NCBI RefSeq assembly: GCF_900162725.1
Contig: NZ_LT799418.1
Coordinates: 3,029,134-3,069,339, forward strand
Direction: 5' to 3'
Source: Parabacteroides sp. Marseille-P3160
GTDB taxonomy: Bacteria > Bacteroidota > Bacteroidia > Bacteroidales > Tannerellaceae
Length of the DNA: 40,206 nt
The translations under genes were made by a program, and so were the position numbers. Under the pieces are notes generated by a model. It was given only the letters and a program-made list of their open reading frames with translations. It ran no database searches and was not told the DNA's origin. This document shows, one piece after another, positions 23,188 through 32,022 of the stretch. Within the stretch, counting starts at the first letter, position 1. Each line of letters begins with the position of its first letter.

Positions 23188-26100
23188 ATGGTAGAATTAA
23201 AAATCAAGTCTTGTAAAAGATTTTTTCCGGATTACCCCTGTAGAATCACAATAAAATTATTTGTGATGCTCCCCTTTTTCTTGATTACTGGTTTCCAGGC
23301 AAATGCAAATTACGCGTTGAATGATAATAACAGCGTCGTAGATGAAAAGCAAGATACACATCAGAATTCCCGGAAAATTACCGGGAAGGTTACGGATGAA
23401 GCCAGAGAGCCACTAATAAGCGTAACTGTTTCTGTAAAGAATACACAAAATTCGGTAATAACCGATATTGATGGAAACTATACAATAGATAATGTACCAC
23501 CTGGAAGTACTCTTGTCTTTTCATATATCGGAATGCTTCCGATCGAGGTTCCTGTCGGTAATAAAACGGAATATAACATCGTAATGAAAGAGGATATTAT
23601 CGGCCTGGAAGAAGTGACAGCTATTGGATACACCACCATGAAGAAAAAAGATTTAACGGGTTCAGTGTCATCTTTGTCTGCCGAAGATATAACCAGAGTA
23701 CCCTCTAATTCTATAACTTCCAGTTTGGTAGGCGTTGCCGGAGTAAGAGTAGATGGAAACAGCATCAGGATAAGAGGCAACCGTTCGGTTCGTGCCGCCA
23801 ATGATCCTCTTATTATTCTGGATGGAATGCCATATTATGAAACAATAGCCTCAATAGATGTCAATGATATTGAATCTATAGATATTTTAAAAGATGCCTC
23901 TTCCACTTCTTTATATGGATCTCAGGGTGCTAACGGAGTAATAATAATTACCTCAAAAAAGGGTAAAGAAGGAAAAACGACAATAAACTATGATGCTTTC
24001 GCAGGATGGGGTAAAATCAATTGGCGAAGTTTTGAGCCAATGAATGCAGATGAATATATAGCATTTAAAAGAGAAGCGTATTCCGCTGCAGGAACATGGC
24101 ATAATGAATCGGATGATAATAAAATCTTTCTTGGCAACGAAATTGCCAATATGGGGTCATTGGATGAAGATTGGGTAGGTAAATATTTGAATAAGAATCG
24201 TTTTTGGACAAATCAAAGCGTTACAATTGCATCCGGATCGCCCAAAACGCAATATAAAATATCATTTAGTTATAAGAATGAGAATGGACGTATGGAAGGA
24301 GAGAAAAATGATAATTATTTTTTATCTACCGATATTGATCACCAAGTTATAAAACCGTTAAAAGTCGGCGTTTCCAATAGGTTATATTATAATAGTATAA
24401 AATCAAAAAATGATCCTTTTGGCAATTTGCTTACGATGTCACCATTGACTCCTATCTATAATGAAGATGGCAGTCTGAATGTATATCCGACTGGAGATCC
24501 ATATGTAAAGAATCCATATCTGGATGAGAATGATGATTATTATAACGATAAGACAGAAGAATGGAAAATCTTTATCAAGTTATATGCTGCGTTGGATATT
24601 ATGAATGGATTGACTTTTAGAACAAATTTCTCTTATAATCCCACATTTTCTGCACGAGGATATTATTATGATGAAAGATCGGTGAGCTACCATGATGTGC
24701 GAAATGTAGCCGGTGTTCACAATAACCGAAACGATATTATGACGTGGAATAATATTCTCAATTATAAGAAAACTTTCGCGAATATTCACGAGTTCGATAT
24801 TATTGGTGTATACGAAGTTCAAGATATAAAATACACAGGAACAGCTGCTTCCGGTAAAGATCAAGAATTGGCATCCTATCAATGGTACAACCTTGGTAGA
24901 TTGACTGATAGTAAAACTCTTTCGTCTTCGTTCACCCGAAGCCAAATGCTTTCTTATGTAGGGAGGATACATTATAGCTTAATGAGCAAATATATGGCTA
25001 CCGTAACTGCCAGGTACGATGGCGCATCACAGTTGTCGAAAGGTAATAGATGGGATTTCTTTCCATCCTTTGCCCTTGCCTGGAGAGCTTCGGAAGAAGA
25101 TTTCCTCAAACAATATGACGCTATTTCCAATTTAAAGTTAAGAGCGAGTTATGGCATTACCGGGAATCACTCCATAGCAGCTTATGCTACTCTTGGAAGT
25201 CTATATAGTAGTTATGCGACCTTCTACAACTCTACAGGAGAAGTTCATTATGTAGGTTTGGAACCATCTATCAGGCCAACACCGGATCTTAAATGGGAAA
25301 GAAATAAGATGTTAAATATAGGTTTAGATTTTGGATTCCTTAATGGCCGTATAAATGGAGCTTTAGACTATTATAATTCAAATACAGATGATCTATTGAA
25401 CCAGCGCAAGCTTCCATATACTAGCGGATTTAATATTGCGTGGGAAAATATCGGTAAAACCCGGAATAGAGGATTGGAAGCATCGCTATATACAATTCCT
25501 GTACAAACGAAAGATCTCAAGCTAGGCGTTAACATGACGTATTATAGAAATAAAGAAGAACTTATCGAATTATACGATCCTAGCCTTAAGAAAGATATTC
25601 AGAATGGCTGGTGGCTGGGATATCCAATCAATGGAGTTTATTACGATTTGCAGCAAATAGGTATCTGGCAAGAAAGCGAAGCTAATTTAGCAGCAATTTA
25701 CGGACAATTACCAGGCGAGGTAAAAGTAAGAGACTTGGATGGAAACGGAAAAATTGACGGCGATGACCGTGTTATACTAGGTACTAATCGCCCAGATTGG
25801 GTCGGATCATTACAAATTACTGCAGATTGGAAAAATTTCGATCTTTCGATGGACTGTTATGGTGAATTTGGAGGTATGTGGTATGACTCTTATAGTACTT
25901 CTACATGGGCTAATCAATTGGGAAGATGGAATACAGTAAAAGTTGATTATTGGACTCCAGAGAACCCTAGCAACAGACATCCAAGGCCAGTAGCCGGACA
26001 AACTATCAAATATATTTCAGCTACAGGCTATTATAAAAACGATTCTTTCACAATGAGAAATGTGACTTTAGGTTATACATTACCAAAATCTTTGATGGGT

Positions 26101-26229
26101 GATATGATTAAGAGAACACGGTTTTATATTACGATCAATAACCCTTATAAATATATGAGATATGAAAAAGACGGAGGCATTACCTATGATGAATCATTCT
26201 ACCTGTTAGGTGTAAATATTCAACTTTAA
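23188..26229 (+). CDS. SusC/RagA-type TonB-dependent outer-membrane transporter
   Basis: A 1013-residue outer-membrane barrel that imports oligosaccharides with its SusD partner. The extended N-terminus with a hydrophobic core (LFVMLPFFLITGFQANA, about residues 24-40) is the signal peptide. A carboxypeptidase-regulatory-like domain follows (KITGKVTDEAREPLISVTV, about 63-145), then EEVTAIGYTTMKKKDLTGSV and the plug domain with IRIRGNRSVRAANDPLIILDG and DASSTSLYGSQGANGVIIIT. The remainder is the beta-barrel, ending with an aromatic-rich strand and a terminal LGVNIQL. There is no STN domain and no neighbouring sigma/anti-sigma pair. SusD starts 24 bp downstream. The probable substrate is alpha-mannoside or N-glycan fragments, inferred from GH92 and the mannose catabolic genes. 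Confidence 0.94.
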   Translation: MVELKIKSCKRFFPDYPCRITIKLFVMLPFFLITGFQANANYALNDNNSVVDEKQDTHQNSRKITGKVTDEAREPLISVTVSVKNTQNSVITDIDGNYTIDNVPPGSTLVFSYIGMLPIEVPVGNKTEYNIVMKEDIIGLEEVTAIGYTTMKKKDLTGSVSSLSAEDITRVPSNSITSSLVGVAGVRVDGNSIRIRGNRSVRAANDPLIILDGMPYYETIASIDVNDIESIDILKDASSTSLYGSQGANGVIIITSKKGKEGKTTINYDAFAGWGKINWRSFEPMNADEYIAFKREAYSAAGTWHNESDDNKIFLGNEIANMGSLDEDWVGKYLNKNRFWTNQSVTIASGSPKTQYKISFSYKNENGRMEGEKNDNYFLSTDIDHQVIKPLKVGVSNRLYYNSIKSKNDPFGNLLTMSPLTPIYNEDGSLNVYPTGDPYVKNPYLDENDDYYNDKTEEWKIFIKLYAALDIMNGLTFRTNFSYNPTFSARGYYYDERSVSYHDVRNVAGVHNNRNDIMTWNNILNYKKTFANIHEFDIIGVYEVQDIKYTGTAASGKDQELASYQWYNLGRLTDSKTLSSSFTRSQMLSYVGRIHYSLMSKYMATVTARYDGASQLSKGNRWDFFPSFALAWRASEEDFLKQYDAISNLKLRASYGITGNHSIAAYATLGSLYSSYATFYNSTGEVHYVGLEPSIRPTPDLKWERNKMLNIGLDFGFLNGRINGALDYYNSNTDDLLNQRKLPYTSGFNIAWENIGKTRNRGLEASLYTIPVQTKDLKLGVNMTYYRNKEELIELYDPSLKKDIQNGWWLGYPINGVYYDLQQIGIWQESEANLAAIYGQLPGEVKVRDLDGNGKIDGDDRVILGTNRPDWVGSLQITADWKNFDLSMDCYGEFGGMWYDSYSTSTWANQLGRWNTVKVDYWTPENPSNRHPRPVAGQTIKYISATGYYKNDSFTMRNVTLGYTLPKSLMGDMIKRTRFYITINNPYKYMRYEKDGGITYDESFYLLGVNIQL

Positions 26230-26253
26230 TCATTTTATAGAATAAGCATTATC

Positions 26254-27894
26254 ATGAAAAAAAATATTTATATCATATTATTTATTATACTCGGACTTAC
26301 AACTTTTAATAGTTGTTCAAGCAGCTATTTGGATGAAGAGTCTTATGGGGCAACAGTGGCGGTTTTTGATACGGAAGAAGGTTCTGAGGCTTTAGTGCAT
26401 TTGCTATATACAAAAGTTAATAATCTTTATGGAGGAACTTTTACATTTGGATATCTGTCAGAAAATGGAACTGATATCTGGATGAGAGGTCAAAATAGTG
26501 GAGGCAGCAACCTTGCCGATTACAAAGGCTTAGATGCATACGATGAAAATGTGACATGGTTCTGGAATCACTGTTACAAAGCCGTATGGAATACGAATTT
26601 ATTTTTGGAGACTATACCGAATGTTCATTATGAAGACGAAAATAAGAAAAACAGAAGACGCGCCGAGGTACTTACTATCCAATCTCTATTTTTATGGCTT
26701 ATCACTGAAACTTGGGGAGATACGTATTTACCTATGACAACAGATGTATCAGAAGGACTTGCCGCTAAAAGATCAACAAGAAAGGAATTCTATGATAAGA
26801 TCATAGCGAATTTGGAAGAGGCTGTATCTATATTTCCCCCCGATCGCTCTAATGAACAGGGACGTATAGATCAAAGTGTAGCCAAAGCCTTTTTATCCCG
26901 GATGTATTTATATAATGAAGACTGGGATAAAGCGATAGCAACTTCTACGGACGTAATTAACAATTATAATTATGAATTGGCTCCTTCATGGAATAATTTA
27001 TGGGATGAGACTAGTCGTAATAAAGAGTTCATATGGACTACAGAGTTTTCATCAGATGAATCTTTTGGAGGTGGAAGCAGTATTTGGTGGCAAGCATGTG
27101 CTATGTTTATAGATCGTTTTGCCGGTGTAAAAACTGAATTAAACTGGACAGGTTATGGTGGTTGCCAGATGCTTCCTGATAAATTTTACTTCTCTTTATT
27201 TGACAAAGAAGCAGACCTTCGATGGAAACAAGGCCACCAATGGGTATGGTTGTATAATGATCCGGAAGATGATACAAGTGCATTCCCTGATATGACAACA
27301 TTGTATAAAGATACGGCTCTTTATCTTTATATCGGTACATTTACTTCTGAACAACGCAACTATATGAAAACCAGATATACTGCATTTGATTTAACTGATA
27401 TGTTCGACGAAAAAGGATCGCCTAAAGATAGATTTACATTTGTAGGTGTAACCAAGTTCGATGATCAAACAAGGCCTAATGCAATGTCCGGATTATCAAG
27501 CAGAGATTATCCTGTAATACGTTTAGGCGAGATGTATCTTATCAGAGCTGAAGCAAATATCAGAAAAGCATCTCCTGATCTGAATGCAGCGGCAGCTGAC
27601 ATCAATACGCTAAGAGAAAGAGTTACAGCAACCGGATATGAATCCAGAATGAAAGTAGAACCTTCTGAAATGAATTTAGATTTCATTTTAGACGAAAGGG
27701 GCAGAGAGTTGTCCGCCGAGTTCCAGCGGTGGTTTGATTTAAAACGTACAGGAAAACTTGAGGAAAGAGTGAAAGCTCATAATCCCGATGCTGCTCCTTA
27801 TATAAAGGAATATCATACAGTACGTCCCATACCTCAAACTCAATTTGACGGAATGCCGGATCCTTCTACGTTAGGTCAAAATGCAGGATATTGA
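26254..27894 (+). CDS. SusD/RagB-type glycan-binding lipoprotein
   Basis: A 546-residue surface lipoprotein that caps the SusC barrel and binds the glycan. The lipoprotein signal ends at C21 (TTFNSCSSS). The helical TPR-like SusD fold is seen in the N-terminal LLYTKVNNLYGG and WNTNLFLETIP region, in AVAKAFLSRMYLYNEDWDKAIAT-like segments, and in the C-terminal LRERVTATGYESRM and LDERGRELSAEFQRWFDLKRTGKLEERV, which are hallmarks of the RagB/SusD C-terminal domain. It ends with VRPIPQTQFD as in most members. It is cotranscribed with SusC. Confidence 0.94.
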   Translation: MKKNIYIILFIILGLTTFNSCSSSYLDEESYGATVAVFDTEEGSEALVHLLYTKVNNLYGGTFTFGYLSENGTDIWMRGQNSGGSNLADYKGLDAYDENVTWFWNHCYKAVWNTNLFLETIPNVHYEDENKKNRRRAEVLTIQSLFLWLITETWGDTYLPMTTDVSEGLAAKRSTRKEFYDKIIANLEEAVSIFPPDRSNEQGRIDQSVAKAFLSRMYLYNEDWDKAIATSTDVINNYNYELAPSWNNLWDETSRNKEFIWTTEFSSDESFGGGSSIWWQACAMFIDRFAGVKTELNWTGYGGCQMLPDKFYFSLFDKEADLRWKQGHQWVWLYNDPEDDTSAFPDMTTLYKDTALYLYIGTFTSEQRNYMKTRYTAFDLTDMFDEKGSPKDRFTFVGVTKFDDQTRPNAMSGLSSRDYPVIRLGEMYLIRAEANIRKASPDLNAAAADINTLRERVTATGYESRMKVEPSEMNLDFILDERGRELSAEFQRWFDLKRTGKLEERVKAHNPDAAPYIKEYHTVRPIPQTQFDGMPDPSTLGQNAGY

Positions 27895-27911
27895 TAATCT
27901 TTAAATTAGAT

Positions 27912-27992
27912 ATGAAACGAGCATGTAAACAGCTGTCTACGCCAAAGGCGATGAGAATAGCAGACTGCGAGTTCCATACGATATTAACATAA
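27912..27992 (+). CDS. Possible 26-residue ORF between SusD and the lipoprotein gene
   Basis: A 27-codon open frame (MKRACKQLSTPKAMRIADCEF... TAA) fills most of the 115-bp gap after SusD. It contains a small CGCC-AAA-GGCG hairpin. Both a tiny peptide and a structured intergenic RNA are possible, and chance is not excluded. I do not recognise it. Confidence 0.2.
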   Translation: MKRACKQLSTPKAMRIADCEFHTILT

Positions 27993-28009
27993 TAAATAAT
28001 TATTTACGT

Positions 28010-28951
28010 ATGAAACTATTCAATATAAAAACAATTGCCTTTATATTAATATTTGGCACATTACTCTGGGCATGTGACTCGGATGAAGAAAAATTTATTA
28101 ACAAATCGTCGCTGGAAGAAATTATTAAAGAGGCTGAAAATTTAATTGAGACGACAACAGAAGGAATCGAAGAAGGTGATTATGCAACGGGATCGAAAGC
28201 TGCACTTCAAACAAGTATTGACTGGTCGTATTATATATTAAACTATTCAGGAACTGACACTGCTTTTTCGAATGCGATTGCTAAATTGGGGAAAGACATA
28301 GAAATCTATAAAAGCAATATCGTTAAAGCTGGTTACCCTCTTTACGGAAGCGGTTCATTCTTTAATCTTGGCAAATTATCCGATTATAATATATATGAAA
28401 AGTTTACCATCGAATGTAAGGTGAGATTTAAAGAATATCCAACAAGCTTGGGCAATATTATTGCAGCAGAAGATGCTAGTGGGGGTATTATATTACGTTA
28501 TCAGAATGGTATAGTAGATGCATACATTAATAATGGCGGATGGTTGGGAGGTAGTGCGTCTGGTCTTCCTTTAGATCTTAATAAATGGTACCACCTTGCC
28601 TTTACATTTTCCGGTACACAAGTTAATCTATATATCGATGGTGAATTGAGATTATCTCAAAACACAAGCACTCCAAAACCGGTAGTGATAGGTGAATCGA
28701 CTAATTTACACATAGGGGCAAATCCAGGCTATGCGACTCGTATTATGAATGGTAATATTACTAATGTCAGTATTTGGAATTATGCACGAAGCAGGGATGA
28801 AATTGCCTCAGATCTAAATTCGTCATTTTCCGGTACAGAAAATGGCTTATTGGCTTATTGGCCTTTTGACATGAATTTAGGATCAACAATAGTAGATAAG
28901 ACCGGACATTTTACTGCACAAGGAACACTCGTAACTTGGGAAGATCAATAA
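28010..28951 (+). CDS. Surface glycan-binding lipoprotein with LamG-like domain
   Basis: A 313-residue lipoprotein, third gene of the SusCD operon. The lipobox ends at C22 (TLLWACDSDEE), and acidic residues right after the cysteine fit the Bacteroidota surface-export signal. Residues ~30-105 are a helical region, with KSSLEEIIKEAENLIETTTEG and spacing like small DUF4972-type domains. Residues ~115-310 form a concanavalin/LamG-type sandwich (FTIECKVRFKEYPTSLGNII, WYHLAFTFSGTQVNLYIDG, LHIGANPG, NVSIWNYARSRDEI, LLAYWPFD). It probably holds mannoside chains at the cell surface for SusCD. The domain name for the N-terminal part is from memory and less certain than the LamG call. Confidence 0.85.
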   Translation: MKLFNIKTIAFILIFGTLLWACDSDEEKFINKSSLEEIIKEAENLIETTTEGIEEGDYATGSKAALQTSIDWSYYILNYSGTDTAFSNAIAKLGKDIEIYKSNIVKAGYPLYGSGSFFNLGKLSDYNIYEKFTIECKVRFKEYPTSLGNIIAAEDASGGIILRYQNGIVDAYINNGGWLGGSASGLPLDLNKWYHLAFTFSGTQVNLYIDGELRLSQNTSTPKPVVIGESTNLHIGANPGYATRIMNGNITNVSIWNYARSRDEIASDLNSSFSGTENGLLAYWPFDMNLGSTIVDKTGHFTAQGTLVTWEDQ

Positions 28952-28975
28952 GAGATTGCGTATAAAAGATATAAT

Positions 28976-29104
28976 GGGGCTGTGTCAAAAGAAAATCCTG
29001 TAAAAATTCATAACTATGAATGCGCGCATTCATAGTTATGAATCCATTCGTTCATAGTTATCATTTTTTCAGTTGATAAGCGGACGATTTTTGACAACAC
29101 GCCC
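28976..29104. mobile_element. MITE-like element with large palindrome and 22-bp periodicity
   Basis: The ~130-bp structure is bounded by GGGGCTGTGTCAAAA (28976-28990) and the complement of GGGCGTGTTGTCAAAA (29089-29104), imperfect inverted ends. Inside is a perfect 38-bp palindrome (29006-29043, centre 29024/29025). CATAACTATG (29009), its complement CATAGTTATG (29031) and a near copy CATAGTTATC (29053) are 22 bp apart. T-runs flank the structure (29064-29069, 29088-29092), so it may end the SusCD operon and the convergent permease transcript. No target duplication was seen. It marks the right edge of the mannoside island. The remainder of the gap (29105-29167) holds nothing I can assign. Confidence 0.5.
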
Positions 29105-29167
29105 TCATTTATCAACTTTAAAACACTGAATAACCAGAGAACGAATGGATGCTTTCCGGATATATCT

Positions 29168-30838
29168 TTATCGATTAGAATCAGCGGATGTATAAGCCAA
29201 ACGACTTTTCCAATATCCATAGGAGAAATAGATGACAAGGCCGATGCAGAGCCAAATGCCGAACATGAGCCAGTTCGACCAACCCAATTCCGTCATCAGA
29301 TACAGGTTCGTCAGGATTCCCAAGACCGGGATGAGCGAAAATTTATACTTGAGGGAGAAGATGGCAAGTCCGCCCCATACGATCCCCAGGACAAGCAACA
29401 GAGGCCTGCTCCGGAACAACGCCATCGGTTCTGCCTGCATGAGAAACAGGAGGATAGCGAGCAGGAACAGGATCAAAATCAGATATTGTCCGTTCACATA
29501 TGGGATTTTGAATTTTGCCTTCCGGCTTTCCCCGTTATGATCTAAAAAGAGAATACCCGAACAAACCAGGATGAAGGCGAAGAATGTGCCGACACTCGTC
29601 AGGTCGACCACAAACTGCATATCCAGAAACAGAGCAGGGAGACAGACCATAATCCCCGCCACGACGCTGGCAAACGCCGGCGTCTTGAATTTAGGATGGA
29701 TTTTGCCGAACTTCGACCACAATAATCCGTCCCGGCTCATGGTCATCCAGATACGCGGCTGCCCGATCTGAAAGACCAGAATGGCACTGGCCATGGCTAC
29801 CACCGCAGAAATGGAAATAATTCCCGCCATAAAATCCATATCCACTTTCCGGAAAACATACGCCAGCGGATCGTCGACTCCCAATTCCCGATAGTCGACC
29901 ATTCCCGTCAAAACCAGGGCGATCGCAATATATAAAAGCGTGCAGATTCCCAGGCAGATCAACATGGCGCGCGGCATATCCCGCTGCGGGTTCCGGCATT
30001 CTTCCGCAGTCGTCGAGATGGAATCGAACCCGATAAAAGAAAAGAAAACGGCCGCGACGCCTCCCAGTACGCCATGCAATCCGTTCGGCATAAACGGAGA
30101 CCAGTTCTCCGGCTTGACAAAGAAGGCGCCTCCGATAATGACAAACAGGATGATTCCGACTTTCAGATAAACCAACAGATTATTGACCACTTTCGACTCC
30201 CGGATCCCGACCACCACAAAGACGGAAAGGAAAGTGACGATCAATCCGGCCGGCAAATTCACCAACATTTTCATTCCCAGAAAGGTCGGGGCCTGCTGAT
30301 AAATTTCCGCCCAACGCAGGGTTGCCGTCGGCAGATCGGTTGCTCCCCCGCTGACCTGCGCATAAGCGTCGGCAGCGGTCTGGTAGCCGACAGCCAGCCA
30401 GTCCGGCCAATCGATCCCGAATCCACTGAGCATCGTAGTAAAATATTCCGACCATGAGATCGAAATCACCATATTGGACACCGCATACTCCAGCACCAGG
30501 GCCCAGCCGATCACCCAGGCCACCACTTCCCCCAGCGACGTATAAGCATACGTGTATGCACTTCCGCTCACCGGAATCATTGACGCGAACTGGGCATAGC
30601 AAAGCGCCGTAAACACGCAGGCGATCGCCACAAAAACAAAAAGAAGCGCCACCGCCGGTCCTCCCTGATAAGCCGCCCGGCCAATGGTACTGAAGATCCC
30701 GGCCCCGATAATGGCGGCGATTCCAAAAAGTGTCAGGTCTTTCACTCCCAATACGCGCCGGAGGCTTTGCCCTTCCGTTTCGGATTGTTCCAGAATACGG
30801 TCGATGCTTTTCTTTCTAAACAAAGTATTGAAATTCAT
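29168..30838 (-). CDS. APC-family amino acid permease
   Basis: About 556 residues from MNFNTLFRKK (30838). The longer open frame to 30991 has no good start and its extra 51 residues are not family-like. The protein has 12-14 hydrophobic helices. It starts with VKDLTLFGIAAIIGAGIFSTIG, the APC helix 1 signature, and continues with YAQFASMIPVSGSAYTYAY and GFDSISTTAEECRNPQRDMP, which place it in the cationic amino acid transporter-like (AA_permease_2) group of Bacteroidota. It probably imports amino acids at the inner membrane; the substrate is unknown. It converges on the SusCD operon and is divergent from tcdA. Composition is GC-rich again, showing that the island has ended. Confidence 0.88.
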   Translation of the reverse strand: MNFNTLFRKKSIDRILEQSETEGQSLRRVLGVKDLTLFGIAAIIGAGIFSTIGRAAYQGGPAVALLFVFVAIACVFTALCYAQFASMIPVSGSAYTYAYTSLGEVVAWVIGWALVLEYAVSNMVISISWSEYFTTMLSGFGIDWPDWLAVGYQTAADAYAQVSGGATDLPTATLRWAEIYQQAPTFLGMKMLVNLPAGLIVTFLSVFVVVGIRESKVVNNLLVYLKVGIILFVIIGGAFFVKPENWSPFMPNGLHGVLGGVAAVFFSFIGFDSISTTAEECRNPQRDMPRAMLICLGICTLLYIAIALVLTGMVDYRELGVDDPLAYVFRKVDMDFMAGIISISAVVAMASAILVFQIGQPRIWMTMSRDGLLWSKFGKIHPKFKTPAFASVVAGIMVCLPALFLDMQFVVDLTSVGTFFAFILVCSGILFLDHNGESRKAKFKIPYVNGQYLILILFLLAILLFLMQAEPMALFRSRPLLLVLGIVWGGLAIFSLKYKFSLIPVLGILTNLYLMTELGWSNWLMFGIWLCIGLVIYFSYGYWKSRLAYTSADSNR

Positions 30839-31037
30839 GCAATTATTCTTATAAAAAAGGATTAGTGATCCCACAGGAGAAGCTCTCCCCTTCCCTGAGA
30901 AAAACTCTTTTGATTGATTCGAGGGCGAAATTAAGGAAATAACAAAGGCAAACGTTATTCTTTCTAAAGAAAAAAAAATCGTTCCATCCAAAATCAGGTA
31001 AAAAGGAAAGAACTATTCGTCATGCTGCAAATCTTTG

Positions 31038-31045
31038 TAAATTTG
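31038..31045 (+). promoter_or_regulatory. -7 element for tcdA
   Basis: TAAATTTG, a perfect TAnnTTTG match, 24 bp upstream of the ATG at 31070. It lies inside the longer in-frame extension starting at 31022, which is therefore rejected as the start. Confidence 0.55.
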
Positions 31046-31069
31046 CAGCCGAATTCAGAAATAAGAACA

Positions 31070-31906
31070 ATGGGTATCGAAAAAGGGCTTTTTAAGCGGA
31101 CGGAATTGTTGGTCGGCGACAGTGTGATGGACCGGATTGCCGGGGCGCGCGTGATTATCTTCGGTGTGGGAGGTGTCGGCAGTTGGTGTGCCGAAAGCCT
31201 GGTACGATCAGGCATCCGCCGATTGACCATCGTGGACTCCGACCGGGTATGCGTGACAAATATCAACCGCCAATTGATGGCCACGACCAAAACTGTCGGA
31301 CAGGTAAAGGTAGACGTACTGAAACGGCGTCTGCTGGAAATCAATCCAACTGCCGAAATACAGGCTTTACAGCAGATTTACAGTGCAGAAACTTCCGCCT
31401 CGTTCCATCTGGAGACTTATGATTATATCATCGACGCCATCGATAGCCTGGAGAATAAAGTACATCTGATCCGCACGGCAACTAAAACGCCGGCGGTTTT
31501 CTACTCCTGTATGGGGGCGGCGCTCAAAATGGATCCGCTCAAGATAGAGATCGCCGAATTCTGGAAAGTCAAGGGATGCCCTTTGGCCGCCGCCCTTCGG
31601 AAGAAAATAAAACAGGGGGAAAGGCCTTCGAAGAAATTCCTCTGTATATACAGCGAAGAGCTTTTGGAAAATAAAGGCGCCAACTCTTCCTGCGGCACTG
31701 CCAACTGTCTCTGCCCGAAAGCGGAAAACGGCCCCGGCAATCCTTCGCTCGTCAACCATGAATGGTGCAGTTCGAAAGCTCGCATCAACGGAACGATGGC
31801 TCATACCACCGCTATTTTTGGATTTACCTTAGCCGGATTGGTGATGCAGGATCTATACAAAAAAGAGATGAATTCCGTAGTTCCGGAAATGGCAGACAAG
31901 GCCTGA
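31070..31906 (+). CDS. tcdA: tRNA threonylcarbamoyladenosine dehydratase
   Basis: A ThiF/E1-like enzyme that cyclises t6A37 to ct6A in ANN-decoding tRNAs using ATP, about 278 residues. The ATP-binding GxGGxGS motif is in VIIFGVGGVGSWCAESLVRSG. It is followed by IVDSDRVCVTNINRQ with the key Arg/Gln and by TVGQVKVDVLKRRL. VIDAIDSLENK-type (YIIDAIDSLENKVHLI) and SCMGAALKMDPLK then complete the fold. The same tRNA position is modified by MtaB, encoded 20 kb away in this window. I chose the start MGIEKGLFKR at 31070 (promoter at 31038). The stop codon is directly followed by a 20-bp palindrome of the 22-bp-period element. Confidence 0.9.
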   Translation: MGIEKGLFKRTELLVGDSVMDRIAGARVIIFGVGGVGSWCAESLVRSGIRRLTIVDSDRVCVTNINRQLMATTKTVGQVKVDVLKRRLLEINPTAEIQALQQIYSAETSASFHLETYDYIIDAIDSLENKVHLIRTATKTPAVFYSCMGAALKMDPLKIEIAEFWKVKGCPLAAALRKKIKQGERPSKKFLCIYSEELLENKGANSSCGTANCLCPKAENGPGNPSLVNHEWCSSKARINGTMAHTTAIFGFTLAGLVMQDLYKKEMNSVVPEMADKA

Positions 31907-31992
31907 AAATCGAGTGCACTCGATTTGTTAAGTCAGTATACTCGATTTGTCCATTCAGTGCACTGAAATGAAAAAATGAGTGCACTCAATTT
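31907..31992. repeat. Four palindromes at exact 22-bp spacing between tcdA and corA
   Basis: AGTGCACT occurs at 31913, 31957 and 31979, and the variant palindrome AGTATACT at 31935. All are spaced exactly 22 bp. The first sits inside a perfect 20-bp palindrome, AAATCGAGTGCACTCGATTT (31907-31926), starting right after the tcdA stop. The last is TGAGTGCACTCA flanked by A6 and T6. Both strands thus show hairpin plus T-run, placed between two convergent genes, so it can act as a bidirectional terminator. It matches the array at 2014-2109 in core and period, but spacers differ and the transposon-like ends are lacking. Confidence 0.88.
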
Positions 31993-32022
31993 TTTAGCCG
32001 ATAAACGGCCAGCGAAAAGTCT

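Noticed and set aside
30839-30991. 51-residue N-terminal extension of the APC permease
   Set aside because: Not family-like and the conserved protein starts at MNFNTLF; no promoter supports the longer form.
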